A stretch of 64,000 bases of DNA from Diplonema papillatum (taxonomy: Eukaryota; Euglenozoa; Diplonemea; Diplonemida; Diplonemidae). The DNA lies in the NCBI GenBank assembly GCA_030068145.1, contig JAPJBO010000004.1:186001-250000 (forward strand). The letters are read 5' to 3'. The first letter of the stretch is position 1. The number at the start of each line of letters is the position of its first letter. Under the pieces are notes generated by a model. It was not told the origin of the DNA, searched no databases, and saw only the letters and a list, made by a program, of their open reading frames with translations. Both the position numbers and the translations under genes were made by a program. This document shows, piece by piece, positions 35,291 to 47,444 of this stretch.

Positions 35291-38200
35291 CTCCTCCGAC
35301 CCCGGGCCTTCTGGGGAGCGCGAGGGCTGTCCTTATAAGACCCTCGGACTCTTTCCTTCCTCTCCGCTCGCTTCGTGCCTGGCACACCCCCAAAGGGGGA
35401 AGGATGCGGAAAGAAGTAGCAAAGAGACCGTTCAGGAGGGGGGCAGGGACGCTTTTTTGTTGTGTGGCGAGTTAGAGGCGCCTTTTTTTTTGTTGTGTGT
35501 TTTCTTGTTTTGTCCTCTTTCGTGTGAGTTCTTTTTCTGTGTGGTGGACAATGGGTTTGCGCGCAGGGCTACAGACCGGGCAACGTTGCTGGGGATGCAA
35601 GAACGTGCTTGGAATGGTATGTGCCAAAGTTTTTGATCGGCAACTGTGGCACGGCTGAATTTGAGTTCATTCGCAAGAACTTCGTAGACAATGGTGAGGC
35701 CAACCACACGGGAAGCGTGTGCGGCAGGTAGGCTCGTGACCCATTCAAAGTTCCGGGGTCCAGCATGTGTGCCGTTTAGGAGACATGTCGGCTTCTGCCC
35801 TGAGAAGCTCCCTGATTGGCTGTGGTTGGTATGTCCGTGTCGGCGTTCTCTCGGCTTTCGACTCTTTCGAGTTGGTGTCGCCCCACCGTGCGGGTCTCCA
35901 TGCACGATGCCTGGCGAGTGTCCGACAGGAGCACGTGATACGGTACAGCCGTATTCAAAAGGTGAGACGAGAAGCACGGGTTCACTCTGTCAAAGCACAA
36001 AACCACGCACGCGGGAAGCGTTCTACTCAAGGTTCGATTCTGATTTCACCCGTATCTCCGATGTGTATAAGTCATTCCACACTTTCTAAAGGGCGGGCAA
36101 GTGAGTTTGCCAGTGGGGATCTTTCGGTTGGGTGCACACGCTTCATTCGTTCACGGTTTTTGGCTAGCCAGGGACATCATCGCTGCTGCTACAACTGTCT
36201 CTCCCGAACAAAGCTCTTTGCTGCCCCTGTCCCGCCCGCCGCTGCGCCATCTTCTTACCGCCGATGCCGAACAAAAGGGTGAAAGAGAAGTATGTCATTT
36301 AGAACGAGTGGAATCGGTCTTTCGAGTCGTTTGTAGGAAGACAGAAAACAAAAAAGGGGGGACAGCAGCAAGAAGGAAAAAGGAGGAAGAAAAAGTCGAA
36401 TTAAAACGAAAAGGAAGGAGGAAAGGCAGGAGCAATGGCGCTGCGGAACCCGGAGGCGCACATTGCTGCACAAGGGAAAATAAGCTGGAGACTAAGACGC
36501 TGCAGGCCGTACAGCCAAACCGGATACGGATGGAGAACAAGGGAAAGACGACCTCTGCGCAATGCGGCTATAACACGATTATGCAACTCTGCTTCGGGTG
36601 TGCAGTCACCCATCACAGGGCCGGCCATGTCGCCACTCTACGACAGCTGCCCGCCCAAGGCGGCAGCAGCAACCTTTTGGAGAAGAAACCATACACCGCG
36701 AGGATAAGAAAGTGCGCAGTTTGAGGAAGAAATGCGTAGTTTTGGTTTATTCTTTTGCTTTTAGTTGTCGACAACATTATTTACTTTCAGCGTCTTTTCA
36801 TGCCTTTAAATGACGGTATTTTTGGGTTTCTTTCTTCACCATGGTTTTTCTGGACTTTATGGTGCCATAGAGTTGTCGTACTCTCTCTATGCCGCCCACG
36901 TCATAGTCAGAAAGAGAGGGGTGTGTTTTTTTCGTTGACCTCAATACCCGTGAGGCCACAATCCCGGACGGCGTGTTCTTTCGTGGCAGCATGATCAGAT
37001 GATCGGAGGTTCCCAGTCGTTTCTTCACACACTGCGCGTGGCTAAAAAGAAAGAGTCGGAATAGAGAGTATCTACTTGGAACCGGAAAGTAGGTGCGAAA
37101 TCAGGGGAACCTGTTGTGCGCCAGCGTCGTTTAACTGTGCATGTATCAATCAGCGCTTTCCCCGAATTCTCGCTTGCCTTTCACCAACCCTGTGACAATT
37201 ATCATTGTCACTGTTTATGTCAACGCGACTTTCCCGAGAGAGAGAGAGAGAGGGGGAGAGAGACGAGCGCAGGGAGCGTCTCTTCAGGCGGGTTTCCGGT
37301 CCCATCACTAAAAAGGACTTCGGAGCCGTTGGCGCTACGGAACACGGACGCGCGCACTGCCGCACGAGAAGAAGAAGATGATATACCAATAAAAGCTGAA
37401 TCGGTGCTTTAAGCTGTAAGAAAAGGAGAAGGAGGGGAACACTTCCGGAGTTTGGGCTTGCACTGATAAATGAAGTAACGGACGGTCAGCATCAACTGAC
37501 CAGTTAAGATGAAAATGATAACGCAAACGTTTTACTGTTCCTCGCGTGTACAGGGTATAAACCTCTCTGGGGGGGTTTTCCTGAATTGGAACCTTTTCGT
37601 TGGCTTCATTTTCTCTTTCATGTGCACCCGTTGTTCCGAAAATGTTTCCGTCAGTACCAATGTACTATAAGAAAAAAAAAACGCATCGTTTTCCGTGCTC
37701 CTCGATAAATACTACCTAACCTCTTGATGGGCCGGCTCCCTTCTTTTCGGCGAGCTAGCTCTTAACTGGAGGGATCGCCAGCAGTGACGGTATAGTATGG
37801 GTGGAAATCCTTTATATCCCAACGGGATTGCCTTGGGCAATCCAATTGGGATATAATGGAATACAATGGGATCGCCCAAGCCTATTCCATTGGACTAAAC
37901 TTGGAATCCCATTGATATAAGGGAACAAAAATAGAAGTGGTGGGATGCAAGGGAAACTCACCACAGGTTAGACGTACAAATGATGAACTGTAATAGAGCG
38001 TCTACTTCTGGTTTCACTTAAAAGGAAGGTGCGAGATCAGCCTCGCTGGCTTTTTTAACCCGTATTTTCACCTTGGCGAGCCAAGGTTGCGACTGTGTGA
38101 CCGAGGACGTTTCATCACACGGCGGCACATATTATCGCATATTGTCCTGCCACACGACCTTTATAGCGAAGGAGTACACACAGGAAACCACCGAGAACAG

Positions 38201-40011
38201 AGCGAAAAGCTCATTCACACAAGTGGCTTCACGACGACCGGGAGCAGCGAAAAGGACCAAAGACAAGCACTGCGTGAAACGGGGGAGAAACCCGCCCAGC
38301 AGAGAACAAATACGAAGTGACGCAGAAGGAAGAAAAAGCGCAAATCAGCCAACAGGACACAGGGCCAGGCGACCGAAAGAAGGAGCTTGGATGCAACCCA
38401 GATACTACGGTGCGTTGGGCTTGTCGGAGGGTAGACTCCGCACAGTCCGGAACTCTCGGTCGGATCCATGTTCTTCTTTTGGTCCTGGCTGTATCTCGTT
38501 GGTACACCGGGTTGGCCGTCTCGCGCATTTTCTTCTATCCTGCCTCTGTTGCACACGTCCTTTTTCTTTTTTGTGTAGTGAAGCGACTTGCCGAGAAAGA
38601 TAATTCCTTTTCACACGAAAGGGAGAAGAATATTTAGAGGGGGGAAAGGGAAGCAGAAACGAACGGTTGTTGCAAAGAATCCTTCTTGACTAGCAGTGAG
38701 CGAAAAGGGTCGTTTTAAAAGCATCCCCACCCAGTGACGGCGTACGCGTACTACGTCGTTTGACTTTGTCAGTGTTTATTCTAGGGGGGTCGAAAAAATG
38801 GCATAGCGTCAAGTGAGCCCCCCTCTTTGAGTATAGCCCGAAGGTACGCAAGAAACCGTCTTGCTAAAATATTTCCCCCCCTGCCGCCCTCCGTCAAGTG
38901 GTTAGTAGAAGATGGAAACCAGAAAAGAAGAAGAGCTTTGAGGGTATCCGTTCTCTGCAAAATTTGCTTTTGCGGTTCGCTTCTTCGGAGCTTTTTTGGA
39001 GTGCAAGTTCAGTTTTTGTTAGAGTCATCGTTCGCTTGATTTTCTTTGAGATGGGGAGCTTGTGGAGGGGAGCGGTTTCTTAAACGGTTTTGTGTTCGCT
39101 TCTCAACGGTACTGCCGAGCTTACGGAGGGCTCAGTGTTGCCGTTTCTTGTTTGAATGTAGCGGAACCAAACGCCGCTCGTCATCTCCTAGGGCAGCAGC
39201 TGGCCGAGGCCACCTTCGGACGGATTCAGCGGAAGTCGGAGTCAGTACAGTGCCACAACCGCATCCATGACCAACCGTCTCTACGCAAGGCCCAATGCGC
39301 GAGAGTACACGACGCCTTCGTCGATAATGATGCTTTTGGTTTCGCAGTAGATCCGGCCGAACGAAAATTCGGCCGAACGTGACGCTGTGCTCCCGTACCT
39401 TTCCTGCGGACTTTCCCGGTAAAATGGTGCCCCAAGTACCACACGATGGATCTCAACTAAGCTGTGTACCCTTCGGGACCCGGGGTAAGGTTGGGGAAAT
39501 GGGAAGAAGGCAAGAAGGTGCTTGGAACACAACACCGCGTCACGCGTCGTGTTTCGATACTTTTAGGCACCCCCGACAGGCTAAGCGACGCTCGGAACCT
39601 GAATGTCTGCAGACAGCGATGTGAGCCTACTTTGTCAGGTCGAAAGCCAGGATCACCCTACTACGGAACAACAGAAATTCTCGGGTAGAGAGCCCTTGAA
39701 GGGGTTGGCAAACTGAGTTGAAGAACACTGCCGCTTGTGCATTTAGAGGACGCATGTAAATGTTTGACGAAGAGAGGAAAAAAGGGTGCTAGACTCCGTA
39801 GCAGGGAATGAAACCGCGAGGGACTCGGGTCCTCTGTTTTCTACTTTTGTTTTTCGCGCCACGGTGTCGTGCGCACCTATCCCGGGTTTCGAGTGTGGAT
39901 GGATATGCACTAGGGGGAAAGTCTCAGTTTGGGGCAGAATCTTTTTGCCTCTGGGAGGGCGACGTTTTGTTCGATGCACCCGTAATTCACCACGGTAAGG
40001 GGGTCGCTTAC
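35291..40011. other. Gene-free stretch, repeats only
   Basis: No gene, RNA or full-length element is supportable. Features noted: a 45-bp palindrome at 37812-37856; a GA run at 37230-37265; a segment at about 37440-37665 that is similar to 61618-61760 (GAAGTAACGGAC, ATCAACTGACCA, GATGAAAATGATAA, CCGTTGTTCC), thus a dispersed repeat; and a weak minus-strand frame at 39480-39281 with no domain. Confidence 0.45.
37812..37856. repeat. 45-bp near-perfect palindrome
   Basis: Arms of 21 bases (TTATATCCCAACGGGATTGCC against its reverse complement, two mismatches) surround a 3-base loop. A second inverted pair, AATGGAATA/TATTCCATT, follows at about 37855-37895. This could extrude as a cruciform or be the core of a very small MITE. 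Confidence 0.7.
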
Positions 40012-41201
40012 AATCTTCAGCCGTCTCTCTATCAGCTTGCTGTACTCGACCTGGGCAGCCCACGCCTCCTCAGAAAACACATGCCAGTTCGTGTGTTCGC
40101 GGAACATCTTCAGGAACATGAAGAGGTCAGTGTAGTACGGGGGCTTATGAACCAACCTTCAAGAGCAGTACAACAACCAGCGTGCTGAGAACCCGGGAAA
40201 TGCGGAAAGGAGCAATTATCCAGGCCGGTAACATGGAGCCGCCCATAAATACAGTTCGGTGTCTTTGCCACCGGTTTCTTGTTTGGTTGTCGGCGCTCGC
40301 CAAGATGCGGCTGATACAAATGATGGTGATGATGATGAAAAGAGCGGTTTTTTTTTTTCAGTGTGAAAGTTCGTCTTCGTTGGACGCAATACTTTTTTCT
40401 TTCTTTTTGAATCGTATGGCTTTACACTTCAAGCCACGGATACATCAGACGATCCATCATCAGCGCGGAGCCTGAGAGTCTGCTTACAGGCCAGGAATGT
40501 GCGTCTGTTGGGCGGCCGTTCGTAGCTCGTCACAGCCTGAACCACCGTTGCTACGAGAGCACAGGAAAGACCATCTCGGGAAAAGGTCCCTACAACTGTG
40601 TCTGAGCAAACGGTTGTGACTGCGACTCACCAGAACGTACCGATCACCCCTTCAAGCCATAACTATGATTGCTGGCCTGCTTTAGACCTCCGTAACAAGA
40701 TGAGATGCGTTTGGGGGACACGCGACGTGTGCTTCAGCACTGGGAGGGATTGTGTGTTGTGTCTCTGCGGGAACTTTCGTTGCACCTCCGACGACCTCCG
40801 TAAAGATGAGATAAGTGTGGGAAGCAGGGTAGAGGTGACTCAATACACGCCTATTTTGCGGTATTCCTTCTATACCATCTCGTACTTCTTGTTTTCGGTG
40901 ATTCCTGCGGAACACTGGGGTGCCACGAGATTGACCAAGAACGCCCGGAAGCGGAAGCCGCACAAAAGCAATGCTCGGGACACTCTAATCACCAGGTTAT
41001 TGGGTGGTCGACTTTGCTGCAGTACTCCCTGTACGACCCATAAGGGCACAGCACTATGACGAGTACTGGAGAACTCGAACAAATTGCCCAGGATTCTCTT
41101 CAAGTACTTGACATCCGCTGGACCAATGCACCGTAATTGCCAGTCGTATGGTAAGAACGTAGACGATTCGCATGAGGTCAAGGGTAAACCCAAAACGTAA
41201 A
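40012..41201 (-). CDS. Possible two-exon fragment of an unknown gene
   Basis: Two minus-strand exons fit in phase 0: 41201-40876 (acceptor GTCGCAG|TT, donor ATG|GTATAG) and 40143-40012 (acceptor CATAAG|CCC, donor ATT|GTAAGC). The first reads ADVKYLKRILGNLFEFSST and RVSRALLLCGFRFRAFL. The second reads PPYYTDLFMFLKMFREHTNW and EEAWAAQVEYSKLIERRL, the most protein-like stretch in this repeat-rich area. I recognise no family. The overlapping frame at 41165-41054 is also open, so the first exon is less certain. Both ends of the gene are missing. Confidence 0.35.
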
Positions 41202-44200
41202 CTGCGACCAGGGGATAACTTCTGGATCTCAACGCGTGAAGAGTCGCTTGCTTGTTCGGTGTGTAGGCAGTTCTTTAGGCTTCGTTGTCGCAACCCGCTA
41301 GCTTCTGCAGTGAACGTCGGCTTCGAGGGGCCGGGATTTACAAGGTCTCCGGACCTTCACCAAACGGGTTCCTTTTCCGTTTCAGAATTGCTTTTTTTTC
41401 AGAGTGAAAGGTTTTATAAAATGTGGGTGCGGGCTGCAAGTCTCTGGAGTGATATGAGAGCATGGGCGGGTTAACAAAGGATGCAGACCTTTGAGGCGAG
41501 GGCGTGTAGGTTCGAATCCTAGTAATCTCGTATATTCAGAGTGAAAGTGCACGTGAAGACCCCGAGGCCTTAAAGTCTCAGGATAACCCCCGGCACGGGA
41601 TCCGTTCTTTATTTGCAGCGCGGGTGCTTTGTAAGTTCGCCCGCAACTTCAAAGTCTCCGGGGGGGTGCGTCTTCGGCCCTGCACTTTGTTCGGCACGTC
41701 GTCTATCTTCGCAGTCGGCGTCTTTTTGTAGAAAGAAAACTTTTTCGTCAGTAACACTAGCCCGTCACCTGCAATCGGCTGTCAGGGGAGGTCATCGTTC
41801 TGATCGAACGATGCGGGCCTCCCGGTGCTTAGCTGAGGGGGAGAAACAAGTACAAGGTATTTCTTGGGTGAACGTACCCGGCACAACCCAGATTTACTGT
41901 GCTTCGTGTGGGCAACGGCACATTTTCCCCTTTTATATGTTAAACTCGCGCAGGTGGTGTACAAAAATACTCGACGTAGCCTGTTTTGACTCCGAATGGA
42001 AGGGAGGAAACATAGAGGTAGAGGGGCACGCAACAAACACAATTTGATGTGTTCTTCGCTTATACCGTGCACCCAGGACTTTAACCTGTTGTCTTTGTGT
42101 GTCTTGTCGGGTAGGAGTAGACCCGCATAACCTCACGTCCGTTCAACACGTGGCTCGGTAGTTAACAGCACTTGGGATCCCTTCGGTTCTTTTTCTGCAG
42201 CTTCGTCGAGCATTTCCTTCCAAGCTGGCGCTTATGTACAACAAACGTCCACTTTCTTCCGATAGTTCTTTGTGTGACAGCATTCGAAGTCCGAGACTAA
42301 AACTAACTTGGTACTGTCAGCACTATCTGTTTTGTGAGCACATAGAGGCGCTTCTTTTTGTTATTGCGTGCCAATCAATCGACCACCTCACACTTGCTTT
42401 TTAGACTGAAAGTCCGTTTGAAACTCCGGGTTATTAGAGTCTCCGGATGACTTTCGACAGGAATATGCTTCATACGCAGCGTGTTCGTAACGGCGGTGTG
42501 ATACTCGAGGTAAGAGCATCCGTGTGTAGCTTGTTGTTTTAATTTTGTGGTTTCTGCCATTCCGGATGCTTCTTCAACAAACGCCGGAGAAGATGGCGGA
42601 CATGAAAGGAAAAAGTTACATCCCAAAAAGGAAAAAATGAACCGAGCTTCCCCACGAGACGCCGGTCTAACGGGGAGTTACCTAACTCGGTCGGCTCCTG
42701 CCGTCTGGTCCCACCCACAACAAGGCTCAAACCACCGCTCCAGATTTTCTGCCTTAAATGCCAAAGCCGCCTAGTGCGTTTTGCGAGCAAGGGTCGGAGA
42801 CTGTTAAAGGAAAAGCCGAGACTCAGCCACTTAACCCAAAGACCCCGGTTGCCTTTGCGAACACGTGAACCTTTGCTCTCGATCAGCAAGCTCCCCAGTG
42901 CACTGTGAATGTGTTGCTCAGCCACAAGGTGGAAAGGATTCAGTTGACCGCTACGTTCTTGCCCCGGTGCATGCTGCATTGGCCGCTACGTTCTTGCCCC
43001 CGGTGCGGATGTCTCGCCATTCTCCTTCTCCCCCCCCCCCCCGGATTTTGCAGTGTCTTTGCGCGTGCACCTACCGATCCCGGCTTTGGGCTTCGGTGGC
43101 TCTTTTTCGGTGTTCCCAGAGAACTGCGTTTATGTTTGCTTTATTCTTTCATACTTCGTTCGTTGTCGCCAACATGTAGTGTGATTTTACTTTCCCGTGG
43201 GCATTCGCCTTTTTGTTCTCTTTTAATTCAGGCGCAGCTCTTTTGGAGAGCAATGTGGAACGCGGGCTCAAGATGAGTAGTCTCTGGATCGACAGAGTCT
43301 CCTTCGAATAGGAGAGAACGGGGGAATTCTGGATCGGATAACTTGATTATGTCGGGTTTTCCGGTGTGTCTGTAGATAGGACACGGGACAACGATGATGC
43401 CAGGCAGGATCCAGAGCTCCAGCTCCAAAACCTCTGAAATCGACTCCATAGCTGCATCGAAGAATAACTGACGCGCTGGAAAGCCTTTTTTGCATGCCTG
43501 CCGTTTGGCCGGCGCGCTCTCTTTGCGGGAGCACCGCAAGGAAGGAGGGGGTATAAGGGAAAAAAAAAAAGGCAGCAGCTGCGAGCGGGTCTCAAGGTTC
43601 CAGCAGGAACACCAAGGGGCGACAGTTTGGCTTGTGCCGTCTAAGTATTGGTGCATCCGACCTGTATTCAAGGTTCCGGCAGGAACACCAAGGGGCGACA
43701 TGCACAAGAAGCTATGCCAACTGCAAGGCGTAGTGTGCGAGTAATCCTGAGCAACTGGTGACCGCCGACGGTCATTTACAGGTGGATAAAACGAGGAGCC
43801 GATGCACACGCCCACGTGATAGAAGCCCAACCCCCTTCATCTGCTTTTGTCTTTTTTGTAAGCACCTGCTTTGCAGGAAATACTTGAGGAGGCTGCCAGC
43901 TGAAAAATATCAAAGGAGGTAAATTATGTGCGTGTGCTGTAGCCCACACGAAACACAGGCAAATTTGGGTTTAGTGGCGGCGTAAGCGTTCAACAAAAAA
44001 GGCCCATTTTGTAGTTGTATTGTTTCTCCCCCTCTAGCCTCCTTCGAAGTAAGCACAAGGCAGCCCCTCGAGTATTTCTCATCTTCATTTCTGTCTTCGT
44101 CGATCAGAAGTGTACACGAACCGGCTATGCCTACCCTACCCCGGCTATGCCTACCCATGCAGACCTGTGGGAACTGCGAAAGGGGGCAGCGACAGGCCAC

Positions 44201-46820
44201 AGAAAGCGAAGATCTGCTGCACGTTGAGTTCCTTCTTTGCGTTATTTTCCGTACTAGTAGACGTTCGGGGGGCGATATAAAAAAGCAAGACGCACGGGTT
44301 GGCCAGTGCCATCACGTTTGGCCATTGAGCGGGGGAAGGCCGCGCACAACCTTCGAACGGAAGGGGAACGTTTGGGTGGGGGGGAGTGCTATCGGGCTTT
44401 GTCCTCCTCAACTAATTCTTCGTTAGGGTAGAAAGTTTTTTTTTTTTTGTGCCCATGTTATTTTGACCCCCCAAATTTTTTTTCCGCGCGCGCGCGCAAG
44501 AAAAAACTTTTCGAGAAAATGAAACTTTTCTTGGCTAGGAAACCACGATGCCCCCGAAGAGGAGAAACGAAGATCCGGGTCCTCACGAGGACCAGGGGGG
44601 CAAAAGAGACCGACAAATCCAAAAAAACACCGGATTTCCGCGTTTAGAGGCAGGGTTTAACATACACTGAGTGATTTTCGGCGGACGAAAAAAAAAGCCG
44701 ACAATTTGTCACAAGTCTGTCATGCCACACTGTTGACGTTCGTGTGCATGAAGAGACTTTGCGCGTCATTTCGTTGTTGTAATGCCAGTATAAGACGGGT
44801 GTACTGCGGCGCAAGATTTTGTTGGGTACCACAGCCGGCGTACTGTCCGCTTCCATAGGACCGAACGAGCGATCCCAAGGTCATCCGTAGACAATGTCCT
44901 AAGCACCTACACTCCATGGGTAGCGGTGTCACTGCCGTCGATACTCTTTCAGTTTCAACTGTTTTTGCCTTTCTCAGTGAGGATCCACGAAGCTGGTGTG
45001 TCTCTGCATCATCCTCGAATCATGCTCGCATTCTCACGGTGACAGTCTGGACGGATAACCGCTACTGCTACAGACAGCGATGTCTAACAGCAATCGCCGC
45101 GGTGAGTGACGACGGCAACTGCCGCGGTTTCAGACTTCCCGCTAGGTGGACACCTCAGTAAGCTGTGGGTTACCTGTGGTACCCCTTGCGCAAGATATTG
45201 CTCTTCTTCCTGAGTAGAGAAGAAGCTTGTTTCAGGTGAATTTCCCTTATATCCCACCACTTCAATTCGCGTACGCTTGTGGGGACAACAAGTTTTTGTG
45301 GACATCACGACTTTTGGACGACCCCCGCGTCAAACAATTCCGGGGTCAAACTGACTATGGGACATTCTGCACCGTTGGAACCAAAGGATCTCTGTTTCTG
45401 CTGCATTTGCCTCCAAAAGAATGTTTCTATTTCTCAAATTACACTGCCACTTCTGACCTATTGTGGCCACTGCCGGAGACCCTTTTCAATTTTTTCATCC
45501 AAGCCACTTGGACGATTCGGAGACATCCTGAGCCACTGGAACTTAAGACTTCCAAAACTGAGGCTGCGGTTGCCCCCAATATTATGAGGACATGGACATC
45601 TGAACGAGCCCCGCGCGCTCGTGCGCCCACATCCTTTTTTTCCGGGAGGGCAAAGAGGGAAGGGGGAGGTAATATTGCATCATCCTGCGCAAGCTTCCGC
45701 TACTCGGTAAGCTGCGGCTTTTCCTTTCGGGAGGAGGCTTGCTCAAGATCCTGCTGGTTTTCCTAAGTATTAGAGAGTGAGGTTATTTTTTAACCTGGAG
45801 CTCGCAAGTCAATCGCCGGGACAACCCCGCTCGCTGGTGGCGGTATTCTTTCACTGCGGCGCGCAAGGAACCCGGTGTGTTTGTTGGATGCGTGATTTTG
45901 TTGCGTTTTGTTGTTGCTATTGAATAAAGCGTGGCCACAACGCGGGAGACAAACAGACAATAAAAAGGAGGAGAAAAAGAGGGGAAAATAAGAGCTCGTC
46001 ACCCGCACAACCGCGGCTGATACAAAACTAATGATGATGATGATCTGAAGAGAGAGTTGTTTTCGTTGAACGCAGTGCCTGATCGTTTTTTACGTAAAGC
46101 TGGATTCAGGACGCAAGTGAAAACGCCGCGGTTTGCGGCGACGAGCTTCTCATTTCATGTTTTGTAAATAATAAAGAAAACGATCGGAGCGCAGGAAACT
46201 CCGCGCCTAAAGGATCCCGCCGCTCGACCTTGTGGCGGGGCATGTGACAAGTCTACATGATAAAGTAAACTACTTTGCGGAACTCCACCCTTCGACATCC
46301 CCCCTGGAGCCGACCATTCCCCGCGCTTCGAAACTCCCGACTTTGGGTTTTTATGATTTATCTTAAGGAATTGCCTAGGAATTGGCTTGTGGGGGTGATT
46401 TGGCCTTGTTTTCGCATTCTGCAGCCATTATCTCAGCCTAAGACCACTTTTTCCGCCGTTTCGGAGCATTTTATGAGCACCCAAGTGGTAGGTTTCGCCT
46501 GAATAACACCGTTCCTTTTACATGCTTTCATCTCGCCAGCCAGCGAAACGACTGCGCAACGCGTGGTAGCGGTACCGATTCGATGCCATCGACAAACCTT
46601 GAAAATTCTTTTGACCTCAGGGTCAGTGGCAAAAATCGTGCAATGCCCGTGAAAAAAGACAGTCAGGGAACAGACAACTGATGCTTTGCGCTTTGCAGCT
46701 ATTAAACCGGTACCCCCGAAGGACCCCCGAAGGATTATCACGGTCTTGGAGGCGTCGGAGGACCTCACCTAGCAGCTGCGGCAACGGCGAGTCTGGAGCT
46801 CGCAACCGCAACCTCGCAGG
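41202..46820. other. Gene-free stretch, repeats only
   Basis: No gene is supported. Noted: a box B-like GGTTCGAATCC at 41509-41519 in a sequence that does not fold as a tRNA; the R-family copy at 43861-44079; degraded dispersed repeats at 45990-46150; and a segment at 46408-46490 with a second copy at 53728-53815 (GTTTTCGCATTCTGCAGCCA, then TTTCGGAGCAT). Confidence 0.45.
43861..44079 (+). repeat. R-family MITE copy
   Basis: A near full-length copy runs from AGCACCTGCTTTGCAGG to CCCCTCGAGTATTT. Imperfect terminal inverted repeats are visible: GGAAATACTTGAGGAGGCTG at the left against AAATACTCGAGGGGCTGCC (reverse complement of the right). It has no coding potential. Confidence 0.75.
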
Positions 46821-47437
46821 CGTCGTCTGACTGTCTGCCATTCTACCCGGTCTCACTGTGCCTGCATGCTTCGAGTCGCGAGCGCACGTCCTTCCATGGA
46901 AAGACAATGCGACGACATCTGTCGCATCTGGCGGCATCTGACCCAGTCTCACCGACATAAGTGATGTGACGACATTGCATTCGTAGCCATCCCAGATATC
47001 ACGGCCTCGGAAGCATCGCCCGACGAGCCTCTTACTATACGCTACTTGTAGCGTCGGCACCCTCCGACGGAAGACACGATGATACGTGTGGGGTGCAATA
47101 ACCTTGAGCATTGAACCTGGCCGTCGTCTGACTGTCTACCATTCTACCCGGTCTCACTGTGCCTGCATGCGTCGAGTGCGCTCACGACGTCCTTTCATGG
47201 AAAGAAAATGCGACGACATCTGTCGTATCTGCCCCAGAACTCGCGGCATCTGACCCAGTCTCACCGACATAAGTGATGTGACGACGTTGCATTCGTAGCC
47301 ATCCCAGATATCACGGCCTCGGAAGCATCGCCCGACGAGCATATAACTACTTGCATCCGCTACTAGTAGCGTAGGCGCCCTCCGACGGAAGACACGATGA
47401 CACATGTGGGGTGCAATAACCTTGAGCATTGAACCTC
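46821..47437. repeat. Two-copy 301-bp tandem duplication
   Basis: 46821-47117 and 47122-47437 match closely, from CGTCGTCTGACTGTCT to CCTTGAGCATTGAACC, with a few substitutions and small indels. The second copy ends 8 bases before the stop codon of the RNA-binding protein gene. The duplication therefore lies in that gene's 3' untranslated or downstream region. Confidence 0.9.
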
Positions 47438-47444
47438 CGGAGTC